Origin: Glaciozyma antarctica PI12
Taxonomy: Eukaryota > Basidiomycota > Microbotryomycetes > Kriegeriales > Camptobasidiaceae
Assembly (NCBI GenBank): GCA_002917775.1
Contig: KZ627157.1
Coordinates: 11,650-75,649, forward strand
DNA length: 64,000 nt
Direction of reading: 5' to 3'
Shown: one piece after another, positions 54,820 to 64,000 of the stretch
How positions within the stretch are numbered: the stretch's first letter is position 1
Layout: each line of letters opens with the position of its first letter
Notes under the pieces: model-generated
The model's input: only the letters and a program-made list of their open reading frames with translations
The model's database searches: none
Told to the model about the DNA's origin: nothing
Made by a program: the position numbers and the translations under genes

Positions 54820-55364
54820 AGGAGGAGGAGTGGGATGGATATAATGGCATCCATGTGTTTTGAAGTACTCGAGGAGTGTCGTCTCTTCGTCGTGTGTCTG
54901 CTCTCCACAGCCTCGCTCGTCGATTCCGGGTTCTTGCGCCGACGCCAAGTGCTTGCGAAACCGGCTTCAGCTCCGTCGAGAGAGTGGCTGGCGCTTCGAC
55001 GATGAGCTCAGTTCCAGAAAGACGAGGAGCTCAGGGAGGAGAGGAGAGGAGCGGAGAGGAGGAGAGGAGAGGAGAGGAGAGGAGAGGAGAGGAGAGGAGA
55101 GGAGAGGAGAGGAGAGAAATCTAGCGATATCCTGTCGAGACTTGCGAAGGTGGCGAAGCGAAGGGCGTGAGCGCGTGAGCGTTCGCAGCCCTCGGTTCGT
55201 CGATCAGCGAGAGGCGCACCTTGACGCGGAATGCGCAGGCAAGAACGGCGGCAAGGCCACACGGTCGCGGACAAAGCAGAAGGTGGGCGAGCAGGTGCCG
55301 AATGCACAACTCGACCTGAACTCCCAACGGCACGACACGAAAGTCACAAAAGCCCTTCTATTCC
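54820..55364. other. Convergent 3' region with a purine microsatellite
   Basis: It holds the 3' ends of SER3 (+) and BIO2 (-). Apart from the repeat at 55035-55116, nothing is seen. Confidence 0.5.
55035..55116. repeat. Microsatellite, (GGAGA)n
   Basis: About 80 bp of near-perfect 5-bp GGAGA units, with a few interruptions at the left end, seen directly. All-purine on one strand. Confidence 0.95.
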
Positions 55365-56956
55365 TCAGGCCGTCTCCTGAACGGCAGCGGCCCTGCGCGC
55401 CTCAGTCTCCTCCATCGCCTCCTTGGTCTCCTTGGCGCGCACCGTCGTGCTCTCGAACGAGCCCATACCCTTGAGGCCCCAACGACCGAGCATCGCCTTG
55501 TCGTCGTCCCAGCCCGAAGTGGGAGTCGTGAGCATGCGCTCGCCCTGCGTATGAAAAAGTTCAGTACGGCGTGGGAGCAGGAGGGAGGAGGGACGAACGG
55601 TGAAGATGGCGTTGGCACCGGCCATGAAGCACATGGCTTGCTCGGGCTCAGTGTAGCTGATGCGACCGGCGGCAAAGCGGATGATGGAGCTGGATAAGCA
55701 CGATGTTAGCGGGGAGCCTAAGGCGTTGCCGAGAAGGGACGCACGTAGGGAGGACGATACGCGCCGTCGCGATGCACCTCAAGAGCTCCTGCACGCCTAC
55801 GCGCTCGTTGCCCTCGAGAGGAGTTCCAGGAATGGGCACGAGGGCGTTGACGGGGAACGACTCGGGCGCCTCGGGGAGCCTGCGAGATTCGTCAGTCCTG
55901 CGAACAAAGGGAGACGGGAACAAACACACTGGCTCATCTCCCAAATCAAACCGACGCGATCTCCATCGTCCTCGCCGAGGCCGATGATACCACCACTGCA
56001 GACGCTGATGCCTGCGTCACGAACAGCGGAGAGCGTGTCGAGACGGTCGTCGTAGTTGCGAGTGGTGATGACCTGGAAGAGGAGGGAAGGGAGGTATCAG
56101 CTGAGATTCGCTGCAGCGAGATGAGAGGGACAGAGAGGAGCTAAGCGCACCTTAGGGTAGAACTCTCGCGAGGTGTCGAGGTTGTGGTTGTACGCTGTTA
56201 GGCCAGCGGCCTTGAGCTGAATCGCCTGCTCGGGAGAAAGCATACCGAGGGTCGTGCACACCTCCATGTCGAGGGCACTGCGTTGGGAGCTCAGCTGGGC
56301 GTTTCCAGCTTCAGGAACTGGACGAGAACGTACCGAACACCCTTGACCATCTCCAGGATACGCTCAAAGCCACGCTTGCGGCCGCTCAGGTCCCTCCAAG
56401 CTGCTCCCATGCAGAACCTCGTCGAGCCGTTTGCCTTGGCCTTCCTCGCCTCACTGTAGCATAACCAGCATGTCAGCTTCGCTCCCTCCACTCCACTTGG
56501 CTCAAAAAAGGAACGTACACGAGAACGGGCTCGACCTCACTGAGCTTCTCCGCCTTCAATCCGACCTTGTCCGCGTACCGCGCACTCTGAGCACAGTACG
56601 AGCAGTCCTCTCCACATCCTCCCGTCTTGATGTTCAGCAGCGTGCAGAGCTGGATCTGGTCCGGCGGGTGGTTGAGCCTGTGTACAGACGCCTGTCCCAA
56701 CCAATCGATCAGCCTGGATTGCGGGGGGTGTTTCCTCCTTGTGAGTAGGGAAAGGACGTACAGCGCGGAAGATCAAGTCCATCAAAGGGCTGTCGTACAC
56801 CTCCTGCACCTCCTCGCGCGCCCAGTGCTTCCCCGAAGGAGGCTCGACGGCGGTAGCGTTTCCGCGTCGAAGAGATGGGGCGAGATAGCGGGGTGCTGAG
56901 GAAGGAGAACGCAGAACGCGCGTCGCCTGGCCAAGGTACCTCAAGCTGGAGGACAT
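55365..56956 (-). CDS. BIO2: Biotin synthase
   Basis: This mitochondrial radical-SAM enzyme inserts sulfur into dethiobiotin. It starts [20 protein letters not shown] at 56956, an Arg/Ser-rich presequence with no acids. The radical-SAM cluster C-x3-C-x2-C is in [20 protein letters not shown]. Further family blocks: [88 protein letters not shown] and [20 protein letters not shown]. The C terminus ([20 protein letters not shown]) continues to stop TGA 55365. At least seven introns; phases look consistent. Confidence 0.94.
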
Positions 56957-57116
56957 GCTGAAAGTTTGAGTAGGTTGGGGGAGGGATGAGGGAACGGGCT
57001 GGAGCCGTCGGGTCCAGCCAAGTCGCGGGGAGGTCGAATCTCGAGCCGCCTTCTCACCGAGGGATGGCTCTCCCTTTGACCAGACTCCGAAGCAGCTCGA
57101 ACCAGTCGATTTACTC

Positions 57117-58475
57117 CTACGAAACTCGCTCAGCGAGAGCTGGATCCAACGCGCCGCCCAAACGGACCCCAACAGCAACGCCGCGCCCGCCCCACCGCGA
57201 CAAGCCTTCTCTTCCCCGCTGATCATATCGACGCCAAACACTCCGAATCCGCTTGCGCTAATGGTTGTAGCTGCTCCACTCGGTTTGCCATCCGAGCCGG
57301 TTGGGATCACGAGGACGATGGAGGAGCTGGAGCTGATGAGGGTTGGAATGGAGGTGGTGAGGATTTGGGGGAAGGCGCCGCTGGTGACGAGGGTTACGGA
57401 GGGTGCGAAGGAGGGGCTAACGATTTCGAAGCTGTGTGTAGAGGGGTGGTAGCAGCGTGGATCCATTTTAAAGATGGAAGCACTTGCGTGACCGTTGCGA
57501 AGCCGCTCGTCCTCGCGGTTGTCGGCGCAGGATCCACCCCTGCTCCAAACGGTGCAGCGTGTTTCAACGTACTGCTCGAGGAGATAGAATCGACGACGGA
57601 AGCCACCGCTTCGGGAGTTGACGCCTGCCCTACACCGCTCGTCTCCGCCGCGTTCCCCCTCGCGGTCGCCACCCTGCTCGTCGCCACCTCGTTCGCACTG
57701 CTCGACGTTTGCGCTTCCACCGCCAATCTAGCGCCCGTGCTGAGGGAGAACGCCGCCTTGCCTCCTCCGAGAAGCGGCGCAACTGGGCTACGTGAATCCG
57801 CCTGGGGTCGGGAGCGAGGCGTCGTTGCGCTGGCACCGCACGAGTCGAGGCAGCGACGAGGTTCGAAGATCGAGAGATGCTGATGGGGAGAAGGGAGACG
57901 GAGAAGAAGCGGACGGAGTTGATGAGGGAGATGAGGGAGAGTTCGTAGAACGTGAGCTGCGAAGGAGGTGGTCAGCTGGTGGAGAGGAGCGAGAGGAGGG
58001 ACGAACGTCGTAGGACCCTCCCAGAAGGCAGCCTGGAAGTGCAGCATTGAAGTGCTTGAGCGTGCTGCCGCTCTCCTGCTCCAGCAATCTCTTCCCCTCC
58101 GACAAGGGCAAGTTCATCAAGTCCGACACGAGGAAGATCTCGACTCGGAGGAGCGTTGTGGCTAATCCTGCGTTTGGTTGAGGGAGAAGCCCGCTCCCAG
58201 CAGCGTCCATCGAGATTTCTCCCGCTGAAAGAGGCGTCAGCGCACGGGAGAGAGAGAGGAGTCGCCGGCGAACGCCTTCGCCAGGACCTGCGCTCAAAGT
58301 CCTCGAGAGAGCAGCGCACCTTGGAGAGTAGTCCGAGGTTGAGGAGTGTTCATGGCGAGTAGCCCGCTCCAAGCAGCTGTCCGTTGACGTTCTTGAACTG
58401 AGCTCGAGCGACCGGCGCTCGAGAAACCGCGAAGAGAAGGAGGAGGGCGGGCTGCCACCGCCAGATCCACCTCAT
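57117..58475 (-). CDS. Putative secreted or membrane-anchored Ser/Thr-rich protein
   Basis: I do not recognise this protein. ATG 58475 starts a good signal peptide: MRWIWRWQPALLLLFAVSRA then PVARAQFKNVNGQLL. A second exon, after an acceptor near 58222, gives ATTLLRVEIFLVSDLMNLPL, SEGKRLLEQESGSTLKHFNA and LPGCLLGGSYD. A third gives LTFYELSLISLINSVRFFSV, SLLPISISRSSNL. Next is an S/T/A-rich stretch (QTSSSANEVATSRVATARGN, SVVDSISSSSTLKHAAPF). Near the end is VTLVTSGAFPQILTTSIPTL, and a hydrophobic GGAGAALLLGSVWAA that could be an anchor. Frame slips occur near the first exon end (58385-58400) and in the S/T-rich part, so the exon model and stop (57117) are tentative. It may be a cell-wall or plasma-membrane protein. 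Confidence 0.4.
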
Positions 58476-58785
58476 GGTGTAGGTGCTGGGCGTTCTGAAC
58501 GAGGAACTGGAGACGGGAGACTAGCGAAGAGAGAGAAGCATCGAAAAACGAAGCGCGACAGGAGCAGCAGGGGAGAGGTCCGTGGATCGGGTCGTCGACC
58601 TTCCTCCTCAGCATTCGGCGATGTAAACCACGACTGGCCACTGGTGAGCGAGATCCACATAGAGAGGAGAAGCCTCCGAGTCTCCACCTCGCTTGCTCGT
58701 TGCTCGCTCATTCCTCTCGAGGCTCTTTCTTTCTCTCCTCTCCGTCTCGCTCCCAAATAATCGCCCGATAGTTGATTGCCCCACT

Positions 58786-60835
58786 CTATACGACGACCTG
58801 CTCCTGCCTAACCTTGATACCGCTCACTCGCAAGTGCTCCTTGACATCCGCAATCCGCAATCGGCAGCCGGTGGAAGATCCCCGCCGCCAACGCCGCCTC
58901 GACGCCCGTGGCATCAAAAACCTCGCTAAAGTCCTCGACCTTGCCCGCTCCGGAGCTAGCGACGACGGGAATTGACACGGCCGTGCGAACGAGGTTGACG
59001 AGACGAAGGTCGAACCCGGCTTTGCTCCCATCCCGATCGACCGAGTTGAGGAGCACCTCTCCCGCGCCGAGCTTCTCGCACCCTTGCGCCAGCTGAACGA
59101 CATCGAGGTCCCTCGACTCGCGCCCTCCGCGAACGGTACACTGGTACCAGCAGTACCGCTCGCCGTTGGGTCCCAAATCGGGCTTGAGGAATGCGGACGA
59201 TCCGGGGAGGGGTCCAGCGAGGTCGACGGCGGTAGGACGGTGGGTTTCGGGAATGGCGGTGAGGGAAGTGGCGTAGACTCGTCGAGGGTCGACCGAGACG
59301 ACGACGGCCTGCGCTCCGTACGCGTACGAGATGGTCTCGATCCCCGTCTTGCCCATCGGGACTCCTCCGTTCGCGAGCATCTCCTCGACGGCGAAGACGG
59401 CGTCCGAGCCTATGCTGACTTTGTCGGCTCCGCAGCGGAAGTACGTTCCCGCGACTTCGAGGGCGCTGCGAGAGGTTCCGTCCGGGTCGACCGTGTCGCG
59501 GATTCCGCCGCCGATGGTGAGGGGTACGAAGACGGTTTGTGCGGATTGACGAACAACGTCGAGCATGGGTTGGTCGTGGAGGGGGCAGGAACGGAAGGAG
59601 GTGATATTGAGGAAGGCGATCTCGTCGGCTCCTTCGGCAAAGTATCGACGAGCGAGGTCGACGGGCTTGCCGAGATTACGGACGTCGCGAGGGGCGGGAG
59701 TGGCGGGATCGTCGAGGGAGGGAGGGGTGGAGGAGTCGTTGTTGGTGGAGGAAGAGGTCGAAGGGGAGAGGTGGAAGGGACGTGGGTTCCGATTCGCGAA
59801 CGTCGTATTGGTCGCCCTTGGTTACGACGAGGTCGCCAGCGTCGTTCGCTCGGACGTCGAGGCAGGCGACGATACGCTTTGTGAAGCCCCTGCGCTCGAG
59901 ATCCGCGTTCAGCGCCTCCTCGCTCCGCTTGACGACCTTGGAGACGTCGATCGTGCCGGTCTGCGAGAGCCAGGCGTGAAGAACATCGAGTCCCGCCTTG
60001 CCCGATTTCTCAGGGTGGAACTGAGTCGCAAAGACGTTCCCCTTCTGCACGCTCGAGACGTACACCTCGTCCCCGTACCGCGTGACGGACAGCGCCCAGT
60101 CCTTGACCGCCTCGTCGTAGTTGACGCGGTACGAGTGGACGAAGTAGTAGCTCGAGTCGTCCCCAAGACCGTACTCGACTCCCTCGCCCTTCGCTCCTCC
60201 CTCCTTGAGCAGCGTCGCGCCGTTCCAGCCCATGCAAGGTACCGCCTTGCCCTCCGTCGAGAACTTGCCGACATGCGAGGGGATAACGCCGAGTCCAGGG
60301 ACGTCCGACTCGTCGGAGGACTCGAATAGTGCCTGCATGCCGACGCAGATTCCCATGTAGGGGCGGCCGGAGGCGATGTAGGCCTTGAGAGGTTCGGCGA
60401 AGCCTTTGGCGCGAAGGGAGGTGAGGGCGGATCCGAAGGCGCCGACGCCGGGGAAGAGGAGTTTCTGCGAGGAGTAAAGGGGGTCAGCTGTGCACTCGAG
60501 AGTCACCAGCCCTTGTGTAGTCCGCTTGGAGCTCCCGCGTTGGCAGCTCCAACCTCAGCTGAGGAGGCGCGCTTCAGCTCCACCCCTCCGCTCCTGGCCC
60601 CATGTCCAGCTACCCATACAGTCCTACACCCTCCTTGTCTGTGAGAGCTACTCACGTCGGCCTTGTCGAAGTCCTCGACCGTCTCAACCCACTTGAAGTC
60701 GAAGCCCAGTGCACGAACCGAGTTTGCTGAGCGATGAGAGCGCGCCGTCAGCTCACAAACCTCCCGAGAAGCACTGCAGCTAAGCTCACCTAGCGAGGCG
60801 ACATTTCCTGCTCCGTAGTCGAGGATGTAGATCAT
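58786..60835 (-). CDS. HIS7: Imidazole glycerol phosphate synthase (HisHF fusion)
   Basis: This bifunctional enzyme makes imidazole glycerol phosphate and AICAR in histidine biosynthesis. The glutaminase half starts [15 protein letters not shown] at 60835, with [19 protein letters not shown], the nucleophile Cys in [14 protein letters not shown] and the His-Glu pair in [13 protein letters not shown]. The cyclase half starts [20 protein letters not shown] and holds the second catalytic Asp in [13 protein letters not shown]. Two defects are visible. A frame slip of one base lies in a P/S-rich insert (59700-59800) between GDQYDVRE and [15 protein letters not shown] 7-bp tandem duplication at 58848-58861 shifts the last ~15 codons (PIAD then CGCQG in place of [16 protein letters not shown]) and gives a stop at 58808 in place of 58786. 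Confidence 0.9.
58848..58861. repeat. 7-bp tandem duplication in the 3' end of HIS7
   Basis: CCGCAAT occurs twice in a row on the plus strand. Removing one copy in thought makes the conserved HisF C terminus continuous, which is why I call it a duplication and not a native sequence. Confidence 0.8.
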
Positions 60836-61376
60836 TGCTGACGGAGGATGGAGGGAGCTGAAGCGGCGAGATCAGCTGGAACTCTAGCGTCGGGGGAAGG
60901 CAGGCGGCGCGACTGACCTGAGATGAAAGCTAACGAAGCTGTCCCTGGGGTCAAAGCTGAGCTGGAGGGCGCGTGAGGAGTCAGTCTCGAGTCAACTCCT
61001 CGAGAAAAGTTGGGCATACACTGACTTCCCTTCCTCTTTGAGTCAGACGCTCCTTGCTCCAGGAGACGGCTGAACACACTTGGAGCAGTGCAAGCGAGTC
61101 TCTGGAGCTCTACAGAAAACCGGACACGCGAACGCCTGCAGCAAAGTCGAGATTGCTTCCTCTCCGAGGAGAAGGTCTCTCTCTCCTTGCGAAGCCCACT
61201 GGTTCATTCCAAGTCCTCTGCTCACAGTCCTAGACCCTAATCACCATCATCTGGCCCAATCGGGGCGACCCGTTCCCTGCGCCGTCAACGCCAGCGTCCC
61301 ATCCACCTCTGTCGCTCCTGCTTCGCAGCATCTCCCATATCCTCACCCTCCCACTCCAGAGACACAAAGAGCGCGA
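60836..61376. other. Upstream region of HIS7
   Basis: Nothing recognisable lies here on either strand. It should include the HIS7 promoter and perhaps the 3' end of the candidate gene to the right. Confidence 0.4.
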
Positions 61377-62000
61377 TCAGCATCCTGCAATCCCCTCCTC
61401 TGTAATCCTCGTGGTTTCCACTGGAATCACACGAGCGGATTCCCAAAGAGGATGGAGGGTGAGGGTGATGGTGGCGGTGCCGGGATTTGGCGCTGAGATG
61501 ACCTCTGGTTGAGCTGAACAAGACGCGGTCTGCGGAGCGAGCAAGGTCAGCTTGTGAAGCGAGGTTGAGGTGCGAGGACAACGCACAGCTTTCCAGGGCA
61601 ACTAGGAGGTCTACCAATGGTCATGATCAGCACTTGAGATCATCTGCTACAAGGGAGAAGGGCGTACCGAACAGCCGGACAGCGCAACGCGCGCCGAGCG
61701 ACCAAGTCTGCGGTGCGTTACGTACGTTGGCCGAATCAGCAGCTCAAGCGGCACGTGCAAGGCAACGCTAAAAGGAGCAGCACCAGGGCGACAACGCGGG
61801 GATCGTCGATAAACAAGAGGAACGTCGACCCGAGGTTGGGAGAACGCCTCGCTCGCGCCGAGTCCTCCCTTCGAACGACGCAGGACCCCTGGCTTAACCG
61901 CACCTGAGAAGCGTTCGCAAGAGAGCAGAGAGGGAGGAAAGGTCGCGGGAGGAACCAAGGACAGCGCGCAGTTGGTCGTCGAACTTTTTGCCTAGGCGCG
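61377..62000 (-). CDS. Possible small spliced membrane-protein gene
   Basis: Five exon-like pieces on the minus strand join in phase with good splice sites. They read GKKFDDQLRAVLGSSRDLSS with LSALLRTLLR, then REDSARARRSPNLGSTFLLF running into IDDPRVVALVLLLLALP, TLGRSARVALSGCS, a 15-nt exon LPWKA, and TASCSAQPEVISAPNPGTAT, ITLTLHPLWESARVIPVETT, stopping at TGA 61377. The hydrophobic run could be one membrane helix. No ATG is seen in the first piece, and the 5' end runs toward the NMD5 start on the other strand. I do not recognise a family. The freedom in choosing junctions means it could be chance. Confidence 0.3.
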
Positions 62001-62046
62001 CGTCGGCTCTCTCCTCCTCACGACCAGGCACGCACGACAGATCAGG
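62001..62046 (+). promoter_or_regulatory. NMD5 leader
   Basis: Immediate 5' region of the importin gene. No element is named. Confidence 0.3.
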
Positions 62047-64000
62047 ATGGCCAGCAACTTGGAAGCGACTACGCTGTTCCAGATCTTCACCGCCAGCTTC
62101 CACCAGGGTGAGTCCGCCTCGCGCAACTCCCACTGCCAGTCCTGACCTCTCCCGCGTCTTGCAGACCCCAACGTCAGGATCTCAGCGGAGCTGGAGCTCA
62201 AGAAGGTGCGCCTTGCACAACGCGCCTTTGTACCTAGCTAACCAGAACTACGCCAGCTCGAACCGTGCGAAGGCCTCATCCCTACCATCCTCCAACTCCT
62301 ATCTCCCACTCCGACCTCCTACAGCTCCGTCGTCCGCCTTGCTGCCGCCATCTACCTTAAGAACCGAGTCACCAGCTCCTGGCGCCAACCCTCGGCACCT
62401 TCCGCTCACATCTCTCCCGCCAAGGCCTCGCCCTACACTCTCATCCCTCCTTCGGACCGTCAGGCGCTCAAGACCAACATCCTCCCTCTCGTCGCGGCGC
62501 TAGCCCAAGATCCCGAGAGTGGAGCTGTCAAGAGTCAGATTGGAACGGTACTGAGTCGGGTCATCGACGCGGACTACCCTGGGGACTGGCCTGGATTGGT
62601 GGATGAGATTGTTGTGTTGCTCGGAGGGGGAGAGGGGAGAGATTGAGGCTGGCCTACGCGCCACGGTCGAGGTCCTACGCGGCTTCCGGTACGTGTGGAG
62701 CATCTGGTGCAGGAGAGGGGAAGCTAACGCGCCATCTTCGCAGCTACAACCGCTCCGCAGACCGCGCCGCACCTTCCCTCCCTACCCTGATCACCCACCT
62801 CTTCCCGACTCTACTCGCCCTTGCCCAGCGCATTCTCGCCACTACTCCCACCGATGCCGCTTCCACCACCCTCCAAGGCACCCTCCTCCACCTCATTCTC
62901 AAGTCCTACAAGCACAGCATCGCGACCCACCTCTCCGCCGACCTCCAAGCTCCCGACTCGATCGTCCCTTGGGGCACCCTTTTCCTCTCCATCATTCAAC
63001 GGTCGGTTCCCGTCGAGCGTCTCCCTTCCGACCTGGATGCTCGCGAGAAGCACGCCTGGAGCAAGACGAAGAAGTGGGCGCTGTACTCGCTCAACCGCCT
63101 CTTCATGCGCTACGGAAACCCCAGCCAGCTGCCGAGCAACATGAAGGTGCTCTATGGGCCGTTCGCAGAGCGCTTCATCGCGCAGTTCGTGCCCGAGATC
63201 CTCAAGGCGTACTTTGGTCTCGTCGAGCGAATCGTCGGGGGCGAGTGGAGTTCGAGCAAGACGAAGCACCACTTGCTCGTCTTCTTTGAGGAGTGGTGCG
63301 TTTTCTTCAGGCTCGATCGAAGGCGAAGAGCTGATACGTGACTTGCTGCAGCATCAAGCCCAAGGCGACCTGGACCCTTCTCAAGCCGCACGTCCAGCCG
63401 CTCATCGAGCAGTTCGTCTTCCCCCTCATCTGCCTCACCGAGGACGAGATCGAGATGTTCACCGAGGACCCAGCGGAGTTCTCTCGAACCCACTTTGGCG
63501 GTGTGTGATTCCTCAATTCCTTCGCGTCGCTGGGCTCACCCTCGCATCTACAAAGACTTTATCGAGGACTCGTACTCGCACCCTTGCGCCACTTCGTTGA
63601 CGTTTGTTGCTGCCTTGGTCGATACTCGCAAGAGTGCGACTCTGCTGCCGCTTCTCAACTTTATTCAGACTGTCGTCAGCAAGTGCGTCGCCCCTCACCG
63701 CGGAGTGCGATAATGAAGCTGACGTCGACCGCAGGTACCCCGGTGAGACGACTCCCCGCCAAAAGGACGGCGCTCTGCGCATGCTCTCGAGCCTAGCGTC
63801 TACCGCCACCAAGACTGTTCGTTCGTTCGCTTTGCTTCCCGACCTGCACTGACGTCTTCGCATGCTTGCAGAAAAAACTCGCTCCGATGATGGAGGCCTT
63901 CTTCCAAGCTCACGTTCTTCCCGAGTTCAAGAGTCCTCACGGCTTCCTGCGCTACCGCGTTCGTCGCTTCTCCCTCCCCCCCTCCGAATTCGACGCTGAT
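62047..64000 (+). CDS. NMD5: Importin-beta family nuclear import receptor, Nmd5/importin-7 type (5' part)
   Basis: This karyopherin carries proteins such as ribosomal or stress-signalling cargo into the nucleus. The start is MASNLEATTLFQIFTASFHQ at 62047, typical of Nmd5/Sxm1/importin-7/8. The importin N-terminal domain follows: DPNVRISAELELKKLEPCEG, SSVVRLAAAIYLKNRV, and AQDPESGAVKSQIGTVLSRV with IDADYPGDWPGLVDEI. HEAT repeats continue through MRYGNPSQLPSNMKVL, LTEDEIEMFTEDPAEFSRTH and QKDGALRMLSSLASTATKT, KLAPMMEAFFQAHVLPEFKS, where importin-7 aligns well by eye. At about 62619-62640 the frame moves by one base in a G-run between VVLLGG and GEIEAGLRATVEV. The gene runs off the right edge; roughly half is present. 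Confidence 0.9.

Overview
The window reads as nuclear DNA of a basidiomycete yeast. The best guess is a red yeast of the Pucciniomycotina (Sporidiobolales type, such as Rhodotorula), but no species marker is present, so this is an inference. The DNA is GC-rich. Nearly every gene is cut by many short introns (about 50-60 nt, GTGAG/GTACG donors, CTGAC/CTAAC branch sites, CAG acceptors). The genes are single-copy eukaryotic housekeeping genes in fungal gene order. No rRNA, convincing tRNA, transposon, virus-like element or CRISPR array was found.

Layout. 1-2500: a tandem array of a ~97-bp unit that on the minus strand reads as repeated 42-nt exon plus 55-nt intron. This is the most unusual object in the window. 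2500-5800: an unrecognised gene and tRNA-dihydrouridine synthase DUS1 (+). 5950-12000: prefoldin subunit 6 and an ISWI remodeller (-). 12340-17170: TEL2 and a NIPSNAP protein (+). 17260-20510: a possible small gene, SNARE VTI1 and mitoribosomal uL2m (-). 21000-27430: an Ies4-like protein, UAP1 and a BuGZ/ZNF207 homologue (+). 27680-32300: PA2G4/Cdb4-like (-), MAPEG (+), 5-hydroxyisourate hydrolase and a BED-finger protein (-). 34120-37450: ATP synthase subunit g and a Gtt1-like GST (+). 38100-44000: an unrecognised gene (-), SYO1/HEATR3 (+) and a voltage-gated proton channel-like gene (-). 44310-49360: EPT1/CPT1 (-), UBC12 (+) and RRP1 (-). 49670-54820: a Zn2Cys6 regulator and SER3 (+). 55360-60840: BIO2, a secreted/membrane protein and HIS7 (-). 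60840-64000: a possible small gene (-) and the 5' part of importin NMD5 (+).

The genes do not form one pathway. Recurring themes are nucleolar/ribosome work (RRP1, SYO1, uL2m, PA2G4-like), chromatin and genome maintenance (ISWI, Ies4-like, TEL2, BuGZ), mitochondria (ATP20, uL2m, possibly NIPSNAP) and biosynthesis (SER3, HIS7, BIO2, UAP1, EPT1).

Caution. Several conserved genes show one-base breaks of reading frame, often in homopolymers, while neighbours are clean. I read most of these as residual assembly indels, so exon boundaries in those genes are approximate. All spans run from first to last coding base and include introns.
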